Made by a program: the position numbers and the translations under genes. Positions 37,099 through 49,929 of a stretch of DNA of 64,000 nucleotides are shown in pieces. Every line of letters starts with the position of its first letter. The first letter of the stretch is position 1. This DNA comes from Lineus longissimus (Eukaryota; Nemertea; Pilidiophora; Heteronemertea; Lineidae): the NCBI RefSeq assembly GCF_910592395.1, contig NC_088310.1, positions 25,871,491-25,935,490 of the forward strand. Direction: 5' to 3'. Under the pieces are notes generated by a model. It was not told where the DNA came from and did no database searches. It saw nothing but the letters and a program-made list of their open reading frames with translations.

Positions 37099-40000
37099 AT
37101 GGCACCAAAACACGTTGGTTCTGAAACGAAGAATATGAAGAAGAAAACGAAGAAAAAGGGGAAGATGAAGGACGTCAGCTTTGACTTAGAGACTGTGCTA
37201 GCCTTGGGCGGTGATAAGGTTATTAGCTGTTACATCTAACCCCCTGATACCCGTTTAAAATGAGTGAACCCTCGACTGTACATACATCACCATCTGCTCT
37301 CAACTCTACATTTACATTTGATAGGGGCCTACTATGATAGATTGGCCCATGATCTAGCGCACTGGAGATGATGTGATAAGCCTGTTAGTGTTTCAGATGT
37401 TGGTACAGCGTTGCATCCTCCTGCATCAACACAAGGAAATCTAACCAGTGTGTCCCATTTAGTGGAGACAATCTCACATCCTGTTAATTCCATCTCCAGG
37501 CAAAGACGATGTATGATGTATCTGCTACCTAACTGCAGGGGACAATGTCAAAACCAAATCAATCGCCATATCAAGTCCATATTGTTGAACTAAAAACCAG
37601 CATGTCCATTTCAGTGGGAACAGTTCCACAGCATCACCAAAGTATGTGCATCATCAGGGATAATGTCACAACCTTCACTATCATTAAGGACAGCATCATC
37701 TCTGGAGTTTTTGTCCCTCTCGCTTCTCAGTACTGGTTGGGACAACCACAATCCCTTCAAACTTTAACAAAAGGAACTATGATGTTATGACATGTATGAC
37801 CACATGTTCATGTGACTATTGTCTCTGCTTATTTTTCCAGAAAGATTATGACATGTTAAAGGATGCAGATGATGGTGATGAAGTGATCATCAATCCATCG
37901 GAAGACTTCGAAGCGGAGCCAATCCAAAGAGAGAGTGTGAGTTTTAAAAACCGTATACATGCACTTCATCAGTTATTCATTATCAAGTCTTCTGGGCATT
38001 ATCTAAGAAGAACATTACAATGTAAGTTAATAGTCCGAGTAGTATGTACCTTGCATCTTTGTTTCTCAGGATTTGTCATTTGACTGGTCCAAAGTTTAAC
38101 TTTATCTTATTCAATGTCAATGTTGATGCCAACACAGCAAACTTCACAAACTTATCTTACAACTTCATTTTCTCTTCAGATTCTGGAGTACATAAAGGAA
38201 CTTGAGATCACTAAATACAGAGAACCAACTGATGAGTGAGTAAACTTATAGTATGATCAACTCCTTTGCCTGTTTGAAATCCTGCAAAATCATGAGGTGT
38301 CCTGATATCGGAAGTAGTCAAATCCTGTCAAACCAAGGGGCTCCCAGGTGTACTTTTTTAATAGAGAGGTTTCCTTAATAGAGAGGTTTCCTTAATAGAG
38401 AGGTTTCCTTAATAGAGAGGTTTCCTTAAAAGAGAGGTTTCCTGATTAGAGAGGTGTCCTGATTAGAGAGGTCAAATTGAATGGAAAGTACCAATTTTGG
38501 ACCAGAATGAGTGTCCTTGATAGAAAGTCACAGCAACTTCCGACTCAGAAAAGGCAGGAGCGATTTTCAGCCAAAAAAGGGCATTTTTCATCGTGGCAAT
38601 TTCTACTCTTAAAAGGTTTCATAAAAGCAGAGGTGGTCACATCCGCCCATCCTGTCTTTTGGAAACACCAGATTGTGAATAACAAAAAAGGGAAAAGATA
38701 AATTATAACATTTTCATTTTATTTCTGCATAGCAATCAATGTTATCAGCATTCAGTCATCCGGTACTTTTGGACATGACACCTGTCTCTCACTAGTCTCA
38801 GTATGTGTGTTGTCATTCGTGAGCACTGCAATATGTACATTTCATCATGAATGCGTCATCCAGACAGCTATGATCTCACGGTACACGAAGGGAGGACCTT
38901 CACCTAGAGAGCTTTCTTTCCATTCATGACAACAAAAGATACAAATACTAGGTTACTTTTAAATAAACAACATCCAAAGTCTAGTTGTTCACAGTACAGG
39001 ATATTAGATGTTTCTAGTTTTGTCCAGTAAGCCTGGCAGCCAATAGCAATGCAAGTGCTATAAATCCATCCCGACAAGAGGTTGCTGACTTTCCTCCTGA
39101 TGTGATCCAATCATTCTTAACCTCAATGGTGCATTCTTCAGAAACAGTAGCAAGCGAATTCATGGCCGAGCACCTGACTGTCCCAGATTCATTTTTGAGA
39201 GCATGGAACCATCGAGCAGCGTATGAACCAAGTGCATAAGTCTCTTTATAGAAAATGCTGTCCTTGGGCATCGGATGACCAGAGATGGGCTCACACCAGA
39301 CCTTTGGCTTCGGTGTCCCAGTCGCCTTACAGAAAACCTCCACCAAATTCTCAAAATACCAGTCTGCCACAACCGTCTTGTTGTTGTTCTTGTGACAGCA
39401 ATTTTGGATTACTGCTGGTGCACATTTGGTGGTCAGATTACTCTCTATGACATTCAAGTCTAGTACGTTAACTGAAAAATAAGAGGGTATTCCATTTGGT
39501 TAAGGGCTATGGTTATATAGAAGGGGTCGGATGTCAGTGAGCATTCATTTTTCTTTTTCTCAAAGAAACTTTTTATTTCATTCTTCTCTCAAATTTACCA
39601 ATTACCAAGATACCTTTCATATTTTCCCCGACCACAAATGTTTGTCATAGTTAACGGTTAAATGAAATTTTGCCATTGCACATACCTCTCTTCGGGGTAT
39701 TTCCAGACATACACTGGAAATTTTGGAGGACCAGTTGGTTGGACACGTTCATGAAGTCATAAGCATTCTCCATGAGTTTGCAGCCACACTCAAATGAATT
39801 ACGGTTCATGTTCACCCTCAATTGACGTCCCAATCTCGAAGTCATATTTCCAAAATCCTCTACCGCAACAGTTGTGATGAGGTTCCTTGAAAGGTCGAGC
39901 GCTGTGAGCTCGTCCAAACCTTCAAACATCCCAGGTGTGATTCGATGAAGCCAATTCCCATACAGATTGATTGATTTCAGTTTCTTGCTGAAACTGAAGG

Positions 40001-43000
40001 CTCCGTCGACGATGAAGGTGATCCTGTTTGACTTCAGCGATAGTGACTCGAGGTGTGTGTACATCTTGAAATATTCCTTCTTGTCGATGGGTTTCTCTGA
40101 CAAGTCGAAAAGATAATTCAAAGTGTTCAATGTCAACGATTTCAGGTGATCGCCCTGTAACCAGTTACTCAGATCTGCCCAGGACATGCGCCAATAGCTG
40201 ATATCAATGGATTCAAATTTGTAATTCTTTAAGCCTTTCATCACTTGAGTAAGGTCATCATTGGCATAAAAGTCAATTCCAAATTTTGCGCTGGTTAGGT
40301 TCAAGTTGTCGAATAGCCCATCTAATTGGTAGGTTGTGCCCGTGCCGACATTGAAGTTAAGGGTCTCCAACTGGGGAATACCCTGAAATGCCTCTGAGGA
40401 ACACGCATATGTCCTGCCGCTTGTTACCTCTAATTTCTTCAGGTTTGGGAACATAGCAAAAGCTCTTGCACGCAGGGCTGGCATGTCAATACGCTTCAGT
40501 TGAAACCAAGTCACTCTTGAGCGTTCCTCCTCACCCAGTTCCTGGAGTTGTTTTAAAACATTATAAACTTCTACTCCCGTATTTATACAGAGCATGTGAG
40601 TCACATCATCTTGAACGTATCGACAATAGAGTGGCAGGTTCTTATTTACATCCTCACAATGAATCTTTGCAACCGAAACCATGAGTAGGACGAGTGCAAG
40701 TGGTAAGGTCCTCATGATTGCTGTTGTCTTTAATCCTCAATAAAGAAATTGGCACAAGTTCTTGTAAACTGTTTATCTGAAGTCCCTCAAGCTTTTTAAA
40801 GATGATCCTGTCTGAATATCTTCATGTAGAGTGCTTGAATCAGTCTTGTCACTAGTCGTAGAAAGTTACCACTGAATAGTGAATAGTTTAAGAATGGCAT
40901 AACTTGAATGGGCTGGTGTATTAGGTCCGGTCTTGAAAGTATGTTGAACACTTGAAATGTCTGAGGTCCTGAGGAATATTAGAGTTACCCTATTGGAGTT
41001 CCAGTAGAGGTGTATGTTGCACAACCTCCCAAGACAAGAATACTTCCACATATGACAAAGTCACAAATTGTCATCCACAATTGCCACTGGACAAAAATGT
41101 CAAGTAAACGAAATTAACCGTTGAAATTATGTTTCATTTGATTGAAGAATATCCAACAGAGATGCCTTTTTAGCGAACTGCATTCTATCTCGATGGGAAT
41201 TGATATCCTGTATGGTCGCGATTTAGCTGACGCCCAGTCAGTTGGTCACCTGAGTGATGGTGGACATCCAACTATTGGGTACCACGTAACTTTAGTAAAC
41301 CGCTCAAGTGAAAAATGACGTAGCGATGATATGATTCTGACAATGATAGGAGTGCTTCTGCCTAAATGAGTCTGGACATCACAAATTAGGTGTGGCTGCG
41401 CAGTTATTGTCTCGATATGTTTCGATGGTCCTTCAATACGTTCTAGTGAAATCAAGATCCACTCTTGATCAACCCTGCCTTCCTTTGCTAATCCGAATTG
41501 ATGTGGAAGGATTAGTCTTCACCCAACTGTGGGCATGATTGGTTTTAGATGTGCTTATCCAGGTATGACATCTTGTATCCTTGAGGGTCTTGGTAGTTTT
41601 CAAAGAAATGTGAACTAGTAAACTCCACCCTTTTTTGCAATTTTTGTTTCCATTTCCAATCAAGATGTTCTCTGGGTTGATATATGCGTGTTCATTTCAG
41701 TGAGAAGCGACGCAATGAACCCCGACCAGTCAAACTATTATCAATGCCTGTACCGTCTGATGATGAAGAAGAAGAAGCAGTCGTCCCAAAGAAAAAGAAG
41801 CAGAAGAACAAGTTCAAGATCCAGCACGATGAGATTTCCAGCTCGACCGAGATTCCGAAACCAAAGAAAGGCAGTACGGCATTTATTAGCCAATATCACC
41901 CGAGAAATTATATACTGGTCAAGTCTGCTGGGAGCTGGTACAGTAATCAGGTCAGTCTTTGTCTGGTCATGCTGCTATTCTTACCATAGGCTATTGGAAA
42001 TCCAACCAGAGCCCAAATTGATGAAGATATAACATTTAGGAATGGACTGTAGAGTTCAAACTCAGCAGTATCCAGTACTGGTCCAATAAAATATAGCATT
42101 GGTATATGGTAATCAAAATTACGTCAAGCCAATGATAAGCCTGTTGTAGACCCAGGATTTTAGGTAGGTATGTTACCCAATACAAATGCTCAGAAGGGCC
42201 ACAACATTTTATTTCTGTTTCAGTTCCCCAATGACCCTGCAGTGTATCACCCTGCTGATGATACTTCCATTGAGAATCTGCGACACTATGCTTCCAGACT
42301 CCTTGAGGATGACACTAAACTTTACAAAAACAGTGAGTATCAACTTCCAGTTTTACCTCACCTTTTCATCAGCTTTGGGCTTGACGAATGATGAGGCATT
42401 TGCCAATGCCATGAGTTCAGACTATGAAGAAACAGCATCAAATTTGATACCCAGCTTCATTGCCAATGAATGCCTCAGTGCTGTTTCACTGCTCCTTACA
42501 GCGGCATTTCTGAAATATAGTGATTATTTAGAATGTGTCAAATCAAATTTTTCTTTAGAGAAAGACTCGTCAAAGTCATCGGACGTGGCTTGGATGAAGA
42601 AGGTGATATCCTCTGGTACTCTGAGTGATAAGGTCGCCGGGCTCACAGTTCTCATTCAGGATGATTTGGTCCACAATCTCAGCTGTCTGGACACTCTCAT
42701 CAACATGGTCACTACGAAGGGAAAAAGGGAATGCCTATTAGCCCTTGGTATGTACTTGTGGCTGGGCTTGCAGTCCTCACTCGGATTGATTTGGTCCACA
42801 ATCTCGTCTGCCTGCAGGCTCTCACCACCATGATCACCACTAAGGGGAAGAAGGAAAGCCTTTTAGCCCTGGGTAGTACGTGTTTAGTAAAAACTAAAAA
42901 GCTTATTGAGACCGAAAGTTCTAACAATGGGAGAAGGAGGTTTCATGCAAGGAATGTGCCAACAAAATAAGTCAACCCATGTTACTTCCTACCCCCTTCA

Positions 43001-46000
43001 ACTGCTCCCCCTAGCTGTGCCCAACAGGCAGTCAGTAGTCTCAATATTCCAAACTTATCTTTCAGACACTCTGAAGGAACTCTTCCTGTCTGATCTCTTA
43101 CCAGATAACAGAAAGCTGAAAACGTTTGAGCAGGTAAGTCTTGTTTCACAATACTGGACAAGCAAAAACAGAGTTCCACATTCCGCAAATCGGTTGATTT
43201 CACTAATAATCCTGTGGCAATATTAGGACTTCTAACATTAGGTTGAATTAGATTCCAATGATGTGATTTTTTCTTGCAGCATCCTCTGTCCGCCGTTGAC
43301 GAACTTGCAAGTGGTAACAAAGACAGTCGAGATAAGCGATTGCTGATGTGGTACGTTGAAGACCAGCTGAAGGAGGCGTATGCCAAGTTCGTGAAGGCTT
43401 TGGAGGGAATATCACATGACACGTTACCGGCAAGCAAGAAAAAAGCAATGAGTAAGTTATGAAAGAAGTCATCTCAGCAAATGGTGTTTGGGATTTATGT
43501 AGCCAATTCCAACAGGGCTATGTTAAGATAATAGTTCAAATTCTATTTTAAATCATATTTCAGATGTCATATTTGAGCTCTTGATCAGCAAGCCAGAACA
43601 AGAGAAGGTGCTACTCATGATGCTCATCAACAAACTTGGTGACCCTGACTACAAGATTGCTTCTAAAGGTGCTCACTTCCTAACACAGCTAGGTAAGTTG
43701 AAGTAATGCTTGAAAGCTGGAATGAGTGGTTGATTCATGTACCATTGCATTCCTCATTGGCCAAATATTGCACCTGATCTTCTAACCATATTGCCTTTCT
43801 AGAGATGTGATGTTCTCTGTTCCTTTTTCCAGTTGAAAAACACCCTAATATGAAACATGTCTTGACACTGGAGATAGAAAGACTTCTCTACAGGACGAAT
43901 ATTTCACCAAAAGCACAGTAAGTTCTGTCAGACATATCAATTTATGCCATCCACTGACCACTGTACATGTATATGTATAACTTGTCCTTATTTGTTTTGT
44001 GAGAACTTTAGCATGTATTTGCTCTTAGATATCAGAAACACATCTAAATTCAATGAAACTGATGGCAGAACTGATAGAGATCGTCACTTTGACCCCGAGC
44101 AAAAAGGTTAAGGCAGAATTCAATGCATTTCCTAACTTTGCACCTGATTGTATTTCAGATACTATGCCATTTGTTTCCTGAACCAGATTATCCTCAGCCA
44201 AGCAGAATGCAAATTAGCAACAAGGCTTATTGGAGTATACTTTTCATTTTTTAAGGTATGGATACTTCACTGCTACATAGGTCAAACTGTTCGAACAGAT
44301 TTTGCCTCTTTTGTGTCAAACTTGTCTTTAAAAAGGGTTTTTCTCCCAGTATTACCAATTTTGACCTCATTTAAAAGGACTGTTAAGAGGAGTGTGATGA
44401 TATCACAATTTCCTGATGAAATAGTCGAATTTGGTTTCAGAGCTATGTGAAGAAAGGAGAAGTTGACAGCAAGATGATGAGTGCCTTGTTGAGCGGTGTG
44501 AATAGAGCATATCCATTTGCTACAGGTAAAGAGTTGTTGAATTCATGTCAAGTCCCATATCGAGGCAGATAGTATGATGAGCGTATTCAGAATTGTGAAG
44601 ATATCTTATCTCTTACATGTATATGGTGGTAGACTAGAAAAAATAATGTGCATCTCCAGAAACTACAATTGTGCAACTTGAAGCTGTTTGCAGCACTTGG
44701 AAATCATTGCAAAGCTGGGTCAATGCATTGCAGAATCCAACACATTCCGATTTCTTTCAAGGCAAAAAGACTCTCAATGAAAACAATCTTTTTTTCAGAT
44801 AAGGAGAAGATAGGTGAACAGATGAACACCCTGTATAAATTGGTTCATATTGTGAATTTCAACACAAGTATACAGGCCTTGATGCTGCTATACCAAGTCA
44901 TGGGCACAAAGTAAGCCTAGGTTATTTAGGTTTAGGAGCTTCATAGCCTTGTTGTTTGAATCTGTATTTCGAAAATGTTGGAATGTCATCTCGCAAGATC
45001 CATGCCATCGTTGAGAACATCCTCTCACACATTTTACATATTTTTTGCATCATGTGTCCATTAAACACTCAAAAATGTGGCAGAAATGGGACGTCAATTG
45101 CTGGCTCTGTGAGCTGATTGAACATATGGATGCCAGAACTATTATCATTTTGATGACGCGCTGAAGCCAAGAATAAGTCTCATTTCTTTTATGTATATCT
45201 GATTGCTTTTTCAGCGAAAACCTATCAGACCGGTACTACATGGCTCTGTATAAGAAGCTCCTAGATCCAGACCTCAGACACTGCTCCAAACAGGCCATGT
45301 TCTTAAACTTGTTATTCAAAAGTCTGACCAAAGATGATGCGGAGAAGAGAGTAATGGCATTCCTTAAGCGCCTGCTACAAATCTGTTCCTATCAGTCACC
45401 ATGTTTCGTGTGTGCTGCTCTGGTCCTTTTCAGTGAGGTAAATATCTCGAAGAGATGGCTTGCAGAATATGTCCTGTAATGGCCACATTGGATGACAAAC
45501 ACATCTTGGTTTCAATGTTTCATTTTTGGAATTGATTACGTAGTAGCCACGTTTTGACCACTGAGACAACCATAACCTTACGCCATGGGTTGGTGTCAAA
45601 TTCTTTGCAGATTGTGCCTAAAATATACAGGTTTGAAGTTTTTTAGAACAGAAATTAATATCCATGCCCATTTTCAGGTCATCAAAGCCAAGCCTGGTTT
45701 GTTGAATCTTCAGAACATTCCCGAGGACTCTGACGATGAAGAACACTTTGTTGACCTTGACGAGGACGACAAGGTCGAAGTCGATTCCAGCGATGATGAA
45801 ACCAAGCCACGGTCATATGATGCTGAGCCCAAACATCTAGTCAAGTCATGGTCATCTGCTGGCGCTGGCTCATGGGTACATAGGAAGAATGTCACTGGTA
45901 TGTTGTCATATCAGCTCCTGTGATCTCACCTCTGTTGCAACACTTAGCAAAACACCTTTTACAGATCATGGTTGTATTCTGTGACTTGAGTATTATTGAT

Positions 46001-49000
46001 CACAGCTTGCAATATATGATTTTTGCGCATTTTTCAGAAAAATCCTTTGAACGTTATTATGATCCATACCATCGTAATCCGTTATACTGCCGGGCAGAAC
46101 AGGAATGTATCTGGGAATTGAAAAAGATGGCTACTCACTTCCATCCATCGGTCGCATTGTTTGCCGGTAATATTCTCAAGGTATGTATCTTCCTTTTGCT
46201 CAGTCAGAACTGGCTGAGACTCCTGGCCCATAATCATGGATTGACCAGAAAGTTTAACCTTCCTGTTGGCTCAGTAGATTGGTCAGTTACTAGGCCATTA
46301 AATGGCTAGGAAATATAGATTTTCTTTTCATGAAATAAGAGGCGCTCAAACCCTTCCGAGTTCACAATACGGTAGTTTCAATGTTCTGTTTCAGGGTGAG
46401 AAAATAGTATATTCGGGTGATCCTCTTCAAGATTTCACATTGATACGATTCTTAGATCGATTCGTCTACAGAAATCCCAAAAAGAAGGACAAAGGTAAGT
46501 TGCTGTTGTCGTTTTTGTGTTGTCTCGGCCTTGAAGTTAGCCCTCTCGACTTAAAACAGGCCAAAAATGGTCAATTCCGGCAAGTAATACAAGTTTAAAT
46601 CCGCCCTAATTTTTTGTGTACATTCAAATTTCCCTCATTTCCATCTCCATTTTATTACCTTTTCTCAAAGCATTTCTTTAGGAGGCAGGCTGGTACTCTT
46701 GTACTGTTAACAAAGCATCATATAATCTGTGACATTTGTTCTAGATAATGGAGGTGAAGCTCTCCCAACATCTCAAGGCATCAAGTCAAAGAATAAGCAG
46801 TACATCCCAAAAGGTGTTCGGGCTGTTCCTGTCAACAGTGAGAAATACTTAGCTATTCCTGAGGCTAAGATTCCCATTGATGAAAAGTTCTTTTATAGGT
46901 AAGGCTGTGATGTTTTATGTATCATTATCACAAGTCAAGGAATCATCGCAGTGTTCTGTAAGTTTGGTTCAATTATAGCCTCTTCAGTGGAGAAAATGGC
47001 AGAAATCATACATTGATGCACACTGAGAATTTTTCCACCCTTTCTTACTTGTAAAGAGTTGTCTTGTAGCAAGATCATGATTATGCATTTAGATTGTGGA
47101 TGTATTGTGTGCTATTGAGGTTTGTGTGTCATTTTGATGTTCTTGGATTCATCAGGTTTTTCCACCAACAAGCTGGAAGAAAGAAGGAAAAACATGACAG
47201 TGATAATGAGAGTATCAGTGATGATGAATTTGATAATTACTTAGGTAAGCAAGTCTTAACTTGGGTGGTGAATCTGTTGTTTTGCCAAGTCCAAAACTTC
47301 CATCTTATTTGATTGCAGCAGTTGACCTGTGAAACACATTCTACACTCAACTCTTCAGATGAGAGAGCGCTATCTCTGAACAAGTTCAATGTGTCATGTT
47401 AATGCCACACTGAACCAACAACACACTTGGAGAACTGCAAAACTAAACCGCATGTAATGAATCTTACTTTTGCTTTTGCAGACAAGTATGAATCCCAATA
47501 TGGAGGTGACGCAGATGACATGAAATTTGACTTTGCTGGGTAGGTACAATCTTTGACTTGTTCTGTGCAACTGTAGTCCTGATACACTAAAATATCATTT
47601 TATCAATAGAGTACGGTTTCATGCAGCCACCTGATCAGAAATTCTCTCACAATTTGTTGCAGATCGGTAACCTTTACAAGGTCTAGCCATTCCACCAGAC
47701 CTCTAATCGTCCTATGCGATTTTCTTTCCAGTGAATTTGACAAAAAGAAAAACAAGAGGGGGAAGAAAGGTGGCACCGAGAGTGACTCAGACTCTGATGA
47801 TGTGGATGACCTTAGCGATGAGGAAGTTGACTTTGGCGATGATTTTGATGCTCAGTTTGGCTCCGACGATGATCTTGGTGACGAGCTTGTGGCATCTAAT
47901 GACGAGCCAGAATTTGATGAAGAAAATGTTGCATTCTCAGATGAAGGTGAGCGAAGATGTGTTTTGGGGGAGATCAGTGCAAAGTTGTCAGAGTGCCGCA
48001 ATCAGGAGGTGTTGGGTTCAGCTCTTGGAAGGATCACTGCTGTTTCGTCTTTTTGTCGTCAAAAGCGAGGCACTATGACCCTACTTGCTTCTCACTAGAT
48101 TGAATGAAATTCCAAGACAAACTTTATCACAGTTGGGAGTTGTTATCTTCATGTTGCCAGTGGTATCCCAGAGGTTGGACATTGTTCTATACTCAGCACA
48201 GTGTGGTGATGTCATCGTCTGTTTGCACTGTTGAAGTTGCTTCAACCAGATTTAATCCATCTTTTAGATGACTTGGGTGAGATGGACTTCACGAAAAAAG
48301 CGATGAAGGGGAAAAGAAAGATGTCTGGACTTGATGATGAGGATGATGAAGATTTCTTAGCGCCTCCTAGGAAGAGGGGAATGAAGTAAGTATGATGATG
48401 AAGGGATACGTACCGTCGTCTTAGAAAAATTGGGCTTGACTCGCAAGGGGGAAGTTGGAAAGCTACAATGGAATAATCACAAGGGAAATCATCCATGGTT
48501 GGATGGTTTTTTCATTGCTTTCTTCATTTGGGAGACTCTGTCAACGAACTTTCTCTGAACCACTTGTCATTTCTCCAAATTGTCATTTTTCAGGGGAGAT
48601 GTAACCAGTCTATTTGCAGCGGCTGAAGAGGTAGGTTCATGAAAACATAGTTTCTTTTCCTGTCATGTTTATGTAATTGTTGAATGTGAAACTGCTGAAC
48701 CAGTGCTCTGGAGGCATGTCGATGAGAAAGACAATACAGTTTGACCTGTCTGCAAGTGGAGGACTCTGTGTTTCTGTTTAGTGCGTGTACTTGTTGATGA
48801 TCAGCATTACATTTGGGGTATCTTGGGTCTCTTAAATTGCACTCCGCGTAAAAACAACTTTTCGATGATGATGATGAATTCTAAACAAGCTTTGACCATA
48901 TTGCTTTTGATGAGGCAGCCTTTGAGTTTTGAAGACCGTTAATAGTTGACTTAAGATTTCGTTTCGTTTCAGTTTTCGCATCTGATTGATGAGACTAATG

Positions 49001-49500
49001 ACGATGATATTGATATGACTGGGACAGAGGCCCTTTCAAATGTCAAAGACAAAGCAAGTGAGTAATAACAAGAATTTATGTTCTTGGTTATCGGCCTGGG
49101 CACACTTGCAAATGAGCGGGACATAAGATTGTCATTTTTGGGTTTACTGAAGTTGTTCCAAAAAAAAAAATTGTTATAGAGAAAATATATTATTTGGGGT
49201 AAACCCAACTGAATGTACAGGCTTTGACCTGTGTTAGATGGTTAGACATCTGTGCCGTAGACAAAGTGGCAGAAAAACATGGAGCGTCGTTTATCAGCCA
49301 TCTTCCCCCATGAGAGCACATTACACCTCTTTTACCACTTTCACCTTCTAGGTGTCAAACAGTTAAAGTGGGAGCAGAATCGAGACAAGTGGGTTAGAGG
49401 CGAAGACTGGAAGACCAAGAAACGTCAACAGGGCAAGTTCAAGGGAAAAGGACCGAATAACAAAATGGGGAAGCAACAGAAAGGCAAAAGGAACAGATAA
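37099..49500 (+). CDS. CEBPZ: CCAAT/enhancer-binding protein zeta (NOC1/MAK21-type ribosome biogenesis factor)
   Basis: Nucleolar protein of the CBF/MAK21 family, needed for early 60S subunit assembly. Exons: 37099-37218, 37841-37936, 38180-38235, 41701-41950, 42224-42332, 42559-42747, 43066-43133, 43280-43451, 43564-43692, 43833-43917, 44159-44255, 44441-44525, 44799-44910, 45215-45437, 45678-45897, 46038-46180, 46395-46494, 46745-46898, 47156-47244, 47482-47539, 47732-47946, 48268-48385, 48594-48630, 48973-49057, 49352-49500. All phases join to about 1052 residues, close to the human length. Helical core: SSGTLSDKVAGL, LFLSDLLPDNRKLK, NKDSRDKRLLMWY, SVALFAGNIL, YSGDPLQDFTLIRFLDRF. Acidic runs and a Lys-rich tail follow. 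The third intron holds an antisense gene, and exon 6 has a partial tandem copy just downstream. The first donor (GTTATT) is weak. Confidence 0.96.
38358..38476 (+). repeat. 17-bp minisatellite, seven units, in CEBPZ intron 3
   Basis: Seven head-to-tail units of TTAATAGAGAGGTTTCC. The first four are perfect; the last three drift (TTAAAAGAG..., TGATTAGAGAGGTGTCC, TGATTAGAGAGGTCAAA). Confidence 0.9.
39014..40715 (-). CDS. LRR-Ig cell-surface protein, probably GPI-anchored, nested in CEBPZ intron
   Basis: Two coding exons on minus, 40715-39686 and 39471-39014, joined in phase 1, give 495 residues. In order: a signal peptide (MRTLPLALVLLMVSVAKIHC); a Cys-containing N-cap; leucine-rich repeats, clearest around LESLSLKSNRITFI, LKSINLYGNWLHRI and LTALDLSRNLITTV (about residues 225-300); a C-terminal cap with CGC and a further Cys; then, in exon 2, one immunoglobulin-like domain (FCKATGTPKPKVWC ... 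GTVRCSAMNS). It ends in a hydrophobic stretch (GFIALALLLAARLTGQN) with no cytoplasmic tail, as in a GPI-anchor signal. Such LRR-Ig proteins act in adhesion or immune recognition. The ortholog is not recognised. It lies wholly inside CEBPZ intron 3 on the opposite strand. Confidence 0.88.
42623..42872 (+). repeat. 125-bp tandem duplication across the end of CEBPZ exon 6
   Basis: 42623-42747 (3' part of exon 6) is repeated at 42748-42872 with an offset of 125 bp and moderate divergence. The second copy still translates to the same helix (for example DLVHNL and TTKGK are kept). It has an AG acceptor at 42773 and a GT donor at 42873 with matching phase 1/1, making a potential 99-nt cassette. The gap between copy 1's donor and copy 2's acceptor is only 26 bp, too short for a normal intron. 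Confidence 0.75.
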
Positions 49501-49631
49501 TGAGAGAACTTCATTGGACAATCAAGTTTTGCACTAATTCATGAGAGAGTGCTGTTCAAAACCATTTTCATCACTTCTTTGTCATAAATTCATCTCGACT
49601 CGTCTTTGCTGTCTTTCGTCTCTGGTGAGTT

Positions 49632-49645
49632 TCCCCCCCCCCCCC
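49632..49645 (+). repeat. Poly(C) run after CEBPZ
   Basis: An uninterrupted run of about 14 C in the CEBPZ 3' untranslated region, 130 bp after the stop. Confidence 0.8.
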
Positions 49646-49910
49646 ATTGTTGATGATAACACTGCCAAGAATTTCTGGAAAGTCTACTATTAAAGAGACT
49701 CTGTATGTCACATATTGTGATATGTGTGGATTTTATTGATTCTACATGTAATGAGATGTGGTTCAACATGCATCTGTGTAATTCATTTTCCGTAATACAC
49801 ACTGGAGTTGGAATGCTTGCCTTGAATGCACGTGATTCTCGGTAAGTTTGGGTAATGGTTTTGCAAGATGTATTGTATGTAGTCTGATTTGTACTTGTTT
49901 GATCACACTG

Positions 49911-49922
49911 AAATAAATAAAG
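49911..49922 (+). terminator. CEBPZ poly(A) signal
   Basis: Overlapping AATAAATAAA about 410 bp after the CEBPZ stop is the best poly(A) signal in the interval, followed by TTATTTTATACC. Confidence 0.55.
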
Positions 49923-49929
49923 AATTATT

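Noticed and set aside
38358-38476. CRISPR-like spaced repeat
   Set aside because: The units are contiguous with no unique spacers and lie in a eukaryotic intron; it is a minisatellite.
42186-42833. 215-codon plus frame in CEBPZ
   Set aside because: Only part is coding: it runs through exon 5 out of frame, an intron, exon 6 in frame, and then the duplication. Splice phases support the smaller exons.
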